Assembly: GCA_944384895.1 (NCBI GenBank)
Contig: CALWVB010000084.1
Location: 1-37,414 of the forward strand
From: an uncultured Clostridia bacterium
GTDB lineage: Bacteria > Bacillota > Clostridia > Oscillospirales > Acutalibacteraceae
DNA length: 37,414 nucleotides
Direction of reading: 5' to 3'
A program made the translations under genes and the position numbers. This document shows, piece by piece, positions 32,767-37,414 of the stretch; positions within the stretch are counted from its first letter, which is position 1, and each line of letters begins with the position of its first letter. The notes under the pieces are model-generated. The model saw only the letters and a list, made by a program, of their open reading frames with translations. It was not told the DNA's origin and searched no databases.

Positions 32767-35100
32767 TTATGCTCCCTCGCCCGGTTTGGTTGTCATCAAA
32801 GTATAAAGCTTTGTGTTTTTCGGGAATTTATTTGCGAATGGGACAAGCGAACTGCCTACCTTAATGAGTCCGTGTCCTGCGTCAACATTCGTGATATACG
32901 AAAGCTGAAGGTCAGAGATATTGAGCAGCTTTGCAAGCTCAATTCTGTCGGTGGAAGCCTGATTGAGCATAATCAGGAACTCAGAGTTTGCAAGCATTGT
33001 TCTTGCAGTATGGCTCTGCAAAAGGTCGTCCACATTCTGTGTAATACCGGTCGCATAAGCACCATACTTTCTAACACGCTTCCAAAGGGTAAAGAGGAAG
33101 TTTGCGGAATATTCGTGCTGGAACAAAAGATAAATTTCATCAATGAAAATGAAAGTCTGTTTGCCCTTTGCACGATTCTGTGTGATACGGTTAAGAATAG
33201 AGTCAAGGACTACAAGCATACCGATAGGCATAAGCTGTTTGCCGAGGTCAAGAATGTCATAGCAAATCAAGCGGTTGCTTGTGTCCACATTGGTCTGCTT
33301 TGCAAAGGTGTTCAAAGAACCGTGAGTAAACAGCTCAATAGCAAGGGCGATTTCCTTTGCTTCCGGTTCATCCTGCTTGAGAAGCTCTGCTCTAAAATCT
33401 TGCAAGGTCGGTACTGCACCCTGATAGTCGTTCTGCTGATATGTGCGGTAAACACTTGCGGTACAGCGGTCGATAATAGATTTTTGTTTTGCTCCGAGAT
33501 TGTTACCACCGATAAGCTGTTCGCAAAGGGACATAATAAACTCGGATTTGAGGATAACCGGATTCGCTCCGTCGCCGTATTCCTTGTTCATATCCATTGC
33601 GTTGATATGGCTCGGCGATGTTGCCGAAATATTGATGATTTCTCCGCCAAGAGCTTTTACAAGCTGAGAATATTCTCGCTCAGGGTCGATGATAATGACA
33701 TCGGCATTAGAAGAAAGAATAATATTCTCAATTTCTCCCTTTGCCGCAAAAGATTTACCACCGCCGGAAACACCGAGGATAAAGGAGTTACCATTCAAAA
33801 GCTGTCTGCGGTCAGCGATAATCATATTTTTGCTGATGACATTCTGACCGTAGTAAATGCCGTTTTCGTGGTAAATATCCTGAACTCTGAACGGAATAAA
33901 AACCGCAAGGCTTTCTGTGGTAAGAGTTCTGAAGGCATCAATCTTTCTTGTACCAAACGGCATAGCAGTATTAAGACCATCCATCTGCTGATATTTCAGC
34001 ACAGAAAACTGGCACAAGTGTTTTCTTGCGGTGGTAAGCAAAGCTTCCGTGTCATTATCAAGCTGCTCTTTGGATTCCGCAGTATGAACCATAGTGAGTA
34101 CAGCGAACATCATTCGCTGATCACGAGTGGTGAGGTCATCAAGGAATTCTTTCATTTCTTTTTTCTGCTGCTCCATATCGTATGGAACGGTTGCTGAGAA
34201 GTTATTGTTCGAGTTCTGTCTGCGCTGCCAGTTGGTGATGTTCGTCTCAACTCCAAGCAGTCTGCTTTCCGCTTCTCTTACTGCTTCATCCGTAGGAACA
34301 GGTACAATATCAATGGACATCATCAAATTGCGATTCATATCGGTAAGTTCAGCAACCATACTGTCTTTGATATAAGAAGCATACTCACGCAAGAAAAGGA
34401 CTCTCCCGTAACGTTCGCCCATTTTGAAGTAGTCCTTTTCAAATTCCATTGTATCCGGACACACATAATCTTTAAAATCGTGTCCTTTTTTTCGTGTTTC
34501 CTTAATATTGAAATGATAAGAGGTTTCCTCTCCGACACGGAAGAAATCGTGGGCAATTCTAAGTCTCTCATCGGTTTCAAGCTCAACGCATTTGCTGCCA
34601 AGTCTTGCGAAGTGTCCAATCAAATCTGCACCTACACGAGCAAAATAGGTTCGTGCATCATCAACATTCTTTTTGTTTATAGAGATGGTGACATATTTGT
34701 CCTGGACAATAGCGTTTGCACCGGTTGCTTTATCAAGAAGCATTTTGTTGTATTCTTCTCTGTATACATCCAACTCATCTCCGACTTTGGGAATAAGAAT
34801 GGTCTTTTCAAAATCCAAGCGATTCAATCGTCTGTTGTTGATAGTCAGTTTGGTTGTAGCTCCGCTGTCCAGAGAGTTGAGAAGCTCGGAATACTCAAGA
34901 AACATTGCTTCTTTATCTTCTCGGCTGGCTACGGCAAAGTTAATATCCGTGAACTTAAAGCTTTTGGAATATTTGTCCTTGCCCACACGGAAAATGCCAT
35001 CATCATAGATAGCGGTGATAGGGATACAATCCTGCACACCTTTTGGTACTACAAACTTTTCTTTGTCCTGCTTGAGCAGGGTTGTAAGAGTTTTAATCAT
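32767..35100 (-). CDS. VirB4-type conjugation ATPase
   Basis: The main energy source of the type IV secretion system (777 aa), equivalent to Tn916 Orf16. An N-terminal assembly domain (about 60-370) is followed by a RecA-like ATPase with Walker A GVSGGGKSFAAKG (about 440-450), IIIDPEREYSQLV, and Walker B TFIFIDEIYLLF (about 646-656). No frameshift is seen. The ATG at 35100 has AAAGGAGG. The gene is followed 17 bp later by the sortase. Upstream, a terminator separates it from a nucleotidyltransferase-like gene, so virB4 and the genes after it may need readthrough or an own promoter. Confidence 0.94.
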   Translation of the reverse strand: MIKTLTTLLKQDKEKFVVPKGVQDCIPITAIYDDGIFRVGKDKYSKSFKFTDINFAVASREDKEAMFLEYSELLNSLDSGATTKLTINNRRLNRLDFEKTILIPKVGDELDVYREEYNKMLLDKATGANAIVQDKYVTISINKKNVDDARTYFARVGADLIGHFARLGSKCVELETDERLRIAHDFFRVGEETSYHFNIKETRKKGHDFKDYVCPDTMEFEKDYFKMGERYGRVLFLREYASYIKDSMVAELTDMNRNLMMSIDIVPVPTDEAVREAESRLLGVETNITNWQRRQNSNNNFSATVPYDMEQQKKEMKEFLDDLTTRDQRMMFAVLTMVHTAESKEQLDNDTEALLTTARKHLCQFSVLKYQQMDGLNTAMPFGTRKIDAFRTLTTESLAVFIPFRVQDIYHENGIYYGQNVISKNMIIADRRQLLNGNSFILGVSGGGKSFAAKGEIENIILSSNADVIIIDPEREYSQLVKALGGEIINISATSPSHINAMDMNKEYGDGANPVILKSEFIMSLCEQLIGGNNLGAKQKSIIDRCTASVYRTYQQNDYQGAVPTLQDFRAELLKQDEPEAKEIALAIELFTHGSLNTFAKQTNVDTSNRLICYDILDLGKQLMPIGMLVVLDSILNRITQNRAKGKQTFIFIDEIYLLFQHEYSANFLFTLWKRVRKYGAYATGITQNVDDLLQSHTARTMLANSEFLIMLNQASTDRIELAKLLNISDLQLSYITNVDAGHGLIKVGSSLVPFANKFPKNTKLYTLMTTKPGEGA

Positions 35101-35123
35101 TGTTCTTATAAGCCTCCTTTTTG

Positions 35124-35158
35124 GTATAAAAAAATCGCCACTTTATTAAGTGACGATT
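35124..35158 (-). terminator. Terminator of the nucleotidyltransferase-like gene
   Basis: 35133-35143 pairs with 35148-35158 (11 bp, one wobble on the minus strand, 4-nt loop), followed on the minus strand by a run of seven T. It lies inside the transfer operon, before virB4. Confidence 0.82.
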
Positions 35159-35180
35159 ATCGCAATAGTTAATTCTGTTT

Positions 35181-35837
35181 TCAGTTCCAATGCTTTCTTG
35201 AATTGTAAACATTATTCACGGCTTCAATATAGCATACAAAGGACGAATGGTTATAATCATTCAAGGTCAAATATTTGTTTTTAATTCTCTTATACTGTTC
35301 TCTGACCAGTTCCCATTTTCCTTTTTCTTTGATAAATTTAGATTTTTTTCTGAGTCCTTTTGAGTTTGGTGCTTGATTCCAAAAATATTTGTCATAATAT
35401 GTGAAACCAGTTTTTTCGTGAATTAAACGATGATAATTGTTTTCAATATCTCTGCACACTATGCAAATATCTATTGAAAACTCCGTTTGATTGCCTTGCG
35501 TAAAATGGCGTTTTTCAGTGGTTAAAGATGAGGTTGAATCTTCGCAATCCCTCCAACCGTGTTTCCTAAGAACCATATTAAATGCCTTTCTAACACATTC
35601 CTTAATATTTCGGCAATCTTCAAAATCATCTATTCTTATGATTTCCAAATTGTAATCCAAATCAATAGGTCTGTTAGCATTTTGCATTATAAGATTTTTT
35701 GCACCACTACCCACAAGGTAAAATGAAGCACCGATGTCATATTCGCTTTTTAAAGTATGGCAAAGGTCTTGCATTATTTCTCCACATAGGGAACGCATAC
35801 GGCTCAGAAACTCTTTATCATTTACATATTCGTACAT
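35181..35837 (-). CDS. Nucleotidyltransferase-like protein inserted in the transfer operon
   Basis: The protein has 218 aa. A nucleotidyltransferase-superfamily core is visible: FYLVGSGAKNLI (39-50), then PIDLDYNLEI with D59 and D61, and a third acidic residue D123 in FSIDICIV. The rest is helical and lacks motifs I know. It is not obviously an aminoglycoside enzyme, a MenA/AbiEii toxin or a CD-NTase. The gene has its own consensus promoter and terminator. It has AAAGGAG upstream of 35837. It splits prgI from virB4, which are neighbours in related elements, so it is a recent cargo insertion. Possible roles are toxin, defence or tRNA modification. Confidence 0.65.
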   Translation of the reverse strand: MYEYVNDKEFLSRMRSLCGEIMQDLCHTLKSEYDIGASFYLVGSGAKNLIMQNANRPIDLDYNLEIIRIDDFEDCRNIKECVRKAFNMVLRKHGWRDCEDSTSSLTTEKRHFTQGNQTEFSIDICIVCRDIENNYHRLIHEKTGFTYYDKYFWNQAPNSKGLRKKSKFIKEKGKWELVREQYKRIKNKYLTLNDYNHSSFVCYIEAVNNVYNSRKHWN

Positions 35838-35890
35838 AACAAAACTCCTTTCATCCCAAGCCGCCCATTTAGCTAAATCTAAATCATATT

Positions 35891-35919
35891 ATTATAATTA
35901 AATAGCCTTGTTTTGTCAA
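35891..35919 (-). promoter_or_regulatory. Perfect consensus promoter of the nucleotidyltransferase-like gene
   Basis: On the minus strand TTGACA (plus 35914-35919) and TATAAT (plus 35891-35896) are exactly 17 bp apart. It lies 54 bp upstream of the gene. This is the strongest promoter sequence seen in the window. Confidence 0.85.
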
Positions 35920-35936
35920 CATTCAAAATTTGCATA

Positions 35937-36296
35937 TCAACTTTCCTTTTTAATTTTCTGACTTTGTTCAATAATTGGTTTCATCACTTCGTAATAGGTG
36001 TTCTGGGAATGAAATACCAGCTTCTTCGGCATAAGAAATTCTGACTTAATAAAAGCCCAAATAAATTTCTCAGCAGTCATTCCGTTGTATTTCACAAATC
36101 CGAGTGCTGCAAATGGAGCAGCTCCCAAAATACACACCCACGATACGGTTTCTGTTCCGAGGTGAGGCTTAAGCAGGAAATAAAGTCCTACTGCTACCGC
36201 ACAAGCAAGGACAGAAAAAATGAACTGTCGTAGCGACAGTCCAAAAAACATTGACTCTGTATAGTTTCGTATTTCTCGGTTAATCTTGACTTCCAT
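35937..36296 (-). CDS. PrgI-family/VirB3-like membrane protein
   Basis: The protein has 119 aa. It opens with EVKINREIRNYTESMFFGLS, followed by two membrane helices (about 24-44 and 52-68) and a soluble tail. This matches the PrgI family (Tn916 Orf17 position), a VirB3-type inner-membrane partner of VirB4. It overlaps the Cys-rich gene by TAATG. Confidence 0.85.
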   Translation of the reverse strand: MEVKINREIRNYTESMFFGLSLRQFIFSVLACAVAVGLYFLLKPHLGTETVSWVCILGAAPFAALGFVKYNGMTAEKFIWAFIKSEFLMPKKLVFHSQNTYYEVMKPIIEQSQKIKKES

Positions 36297-36481
36297 TAAA
36301 AGCTCCTTTCTCTGCGATATGCCAGTTTTGGATGACGAGTTTTACTATCATCGGTACAAGAATCTGCAAGGCAGATAACAATACCGTTTTTCTTTCCGCC
36401 ATAGAAAACACAATGTCTGCAATCGCAGGCGGCAGGAAAATTCTTCTGCCATTTATCGTTATTTTTCTTATTTTTCTTCAT
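36296..36481 (-). CDS. Small Cys-rich protein of the transfer operon
   Basis: The protein has 61 aa. It is very basic, with CDCRHC (19-24), and two more Cys in ICLADSC that could form a zinc site. It starts at 36481 with AGGAGG and is coupled to prgI by TAATG. It is a regular but uncharacterised member of such transfer operons. Confidence 0.7.
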   Translation of the reverse strand: MKKNKKNNDKWQKNFPAACDCRHCVFYGGKKNGIVICLADSCTDDSKTRHPKLAYRRERSF

Positions 36482-36495
36482 CCAAAAACCTCCTG

Positions 36496-37332
36496 TTACA
36501 AGCCCATCATCTCACGAATAATTCGGTCGCTCATTTTGACTGCTCCGACTAACACCAACATATTGAAAACCAACTCTCCGACATATGCCCAGACCTGTGT
36601 AACCGCAGCTGCGTCAGGGTTTACTACCGGCGGGGTAGAAGCGAATAGCGAGAAGATAATGCAGGCAAGAACAATCACTGCACCTTCAAGCAACACAGCG
36701 CAGTAGCTTTTTATAAAACTCTTGCCCACATTTTGTGACGGCTCTCCGGCAAAAGTAGAAAGCGGAATTGGAGCGAGAGCTGTGTACATATACAGCTTAA
36801 AAAATCGCCCGTATACTGTCATAATCATAATGAATGATAGCACCGTAATGAACAGACCGCCGATAAGAGTTACTGCCCAAAGCGGAATACTTTCAAAAAA
36901 GCCGCAGCTTTCAATCGTTGTTATCATTTCAGCAGGTAATGTTGTTTGATTCGGGGAACCAAACCCCGCAGAAGTCATAATGGTTGAAATGGTTCCCTGC
37001 ACGATATTGAACAGAGCAAGCATAAGCTCAAGCCCGTAAGTAATTACACCTTTGGCAATCGCAAATCTCACAAAGAGTTTCAATGCGTGTTCCGGTTTCT
37101 TAACCTCAGTGAAACTACCGCAGGTTTTAACTACACCTACAACAAAGAACAGAACAAGCAAAGCAAGACCGATTGCCTGAACCGCTCCGTTAATATTGAC
37201 CATCACCGCCCAAATGCTTCCGCCTTTGAACTCCTGCGGAGATCTCGTAAGCAGCTGCCATATCTCCGATAACTTACTGTTCCAAGGTTCAAGGGCATTT
37301 TGGAGATTTTGAACTACCCAGTTATCACTCAT
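36496..37332 (-). CDS. VirB6/TrbL-like conjugation channel membrane protein
   Basis: The protein has 278 aa. Several hydrophobic segments (about 45-70, 92-112, 152-178, 205-232, 245-270) give a polytopic protein with WAVTLIGGLFITVLSFIMI and KLYMYTALAPIPLSTFAGE, the latter typical of VirB6/TrbL-like proteins of Tn1549-type ICEs. The start at 37332 has AAAGGAGG. It lies 14 bp before the Cys-rich gene in one operon. Confidence 0.8.
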   Translation of the reverse strand: MSDNWVVQNLQNALEPWNSKLSEIWQLLTRSPQEFKGGSIWAVMVNINGAVQAIGLALLVLFFVVGVVKTCGSFTEVKKPEHALKLFVRFAIAKGVITYGLELMLALFNIVQGTISTIMTSAGFGSPNQTTLPAEMITTIESCGFFESIPLWAVTLIGGLFITVLSFIMIMTVYGRFFKLYMYTALAPIPLSTFAGEPSQNVGKSFIKSYCAVLLEGAVIVLACIIFSLFASTPPVVNPDAAAVTQVWAYVGELVFNMLVLVGAVKMSDRIIREMMGL

Positions 37333-37414
37333 CTGTTTGCACCTCCTTTAAGATATTGGGGAATACCTGATTTTTCAGATATGCCCCATAGGATAACTGT
37401 ATTTAGCCCGTAAT
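37333..37414 (-). other. Window edge upstream of the VirB6-like gene
   Basis: The 82 bp hold the AAAGGAGG site of the next gene. A minus-strand frame is open from the edge and ends at a TGA overlapping the ATG at 37332. It may be the end of another transfer gene or non-coding; the visible part is too short to tell. Confidence 0.3.

Noticed and set aside
32872..34197. Long plus-strand open frame (441 codons) inside virB4
   Set aside because: It lies antisense to a gene with clear ATPase motifs, has no ribosome site and a Cys- and Arg-rich composition typical of a reversed frame.
1..37414. CRISPR array
   Set aside because: No regularly spaced direct repeats and no cas genes were seen.

Overview
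The window reads as a low-GC Gram-positive chromosome of the class Clostridia (Bacillota), probably a gut species. The reasons are the AT-rich codon use, strong AGGAGG-type ribosome binding sites, a SpoIID-like spore-type wall protein, and a Tn916/Tn1549-style integrative conjugative element (ICE). The species cannot be fixed from the sequence.

Chromosomal part (1-11422). The window opens inside the 3' end of a glycoside hydrolase family 127-like gene. Next come a minus-strand pair (a Q/N-rich protein and a SpoIID/peptidoglycan-binding protein), a Y-family DNA polymerase with an SOS-box-like operator, and a folded intergenic repeat. A complete vanG-type glycopeptide-resistance cluster follows: vanR-vanS, then D-Ala-D-Ser-type ligase, vanXY and membrane serine racemase vanT. 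The effector genes are separated from vanRS by a VanR-box-like promoter region and a terminator-like hairpin in their leader. Next to vanT lies the 3' half of a tRNA-Arg(CCU) gene, cut at the anticodon loop and still followed by its own terminator. This is the left ICE junction, so the van cluster lies outside the ICE.

ICE recombination and regulation module (11423-16113, minus strand). A tyrosine integrase is preceded by four small genes carrying six excisionase-like helix-turn-helix domains, a PemK/MazF-like protein with a zinc ribbon, and a sigma-70 region-4 protein. The sigma-like gene has a long structured leader. It holds a terminator hairpin, a 14-codon leader peptide, and a stem that hides the Shine-Dalgarno of the sigma-like gene.

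Cargo (about 16114-29700). The first cargo gene encodes a protein with a C-terminal CGNR-like zinc finger. It is followed by a complete LlaJI-type restriction-modification operon (two C5 methyltransferases, McrB-like AAA+ GTPase, LlaJI-family nuclease). Its promoter -35 box lies in a palindrome with two GACGC sites. After that comes a four-gene cluster of nuclease-like proteins (HNH, DUF262/HNH, a small protein, and a PD-(D/E)XK-like protein) that looks like an uncharacterised defence system. Two Xre-type regulators and a SLOG-family protein complete this part.

Conjugation module (29714-37414, minus strand). It encodes a CHAP-domain wall hydrolase, a membrane protein, a class B sortase, VirB4, PrgI, a Cys-rich small protein and a VirB6/TrbL-like channel protein. 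A nucleotidyltransferase-like gene with its own consensus promoter and terminator is inserted between prgI and virB4. The module continues past the right edge, and so does the other ICE end with the intact tRNA-Arg.
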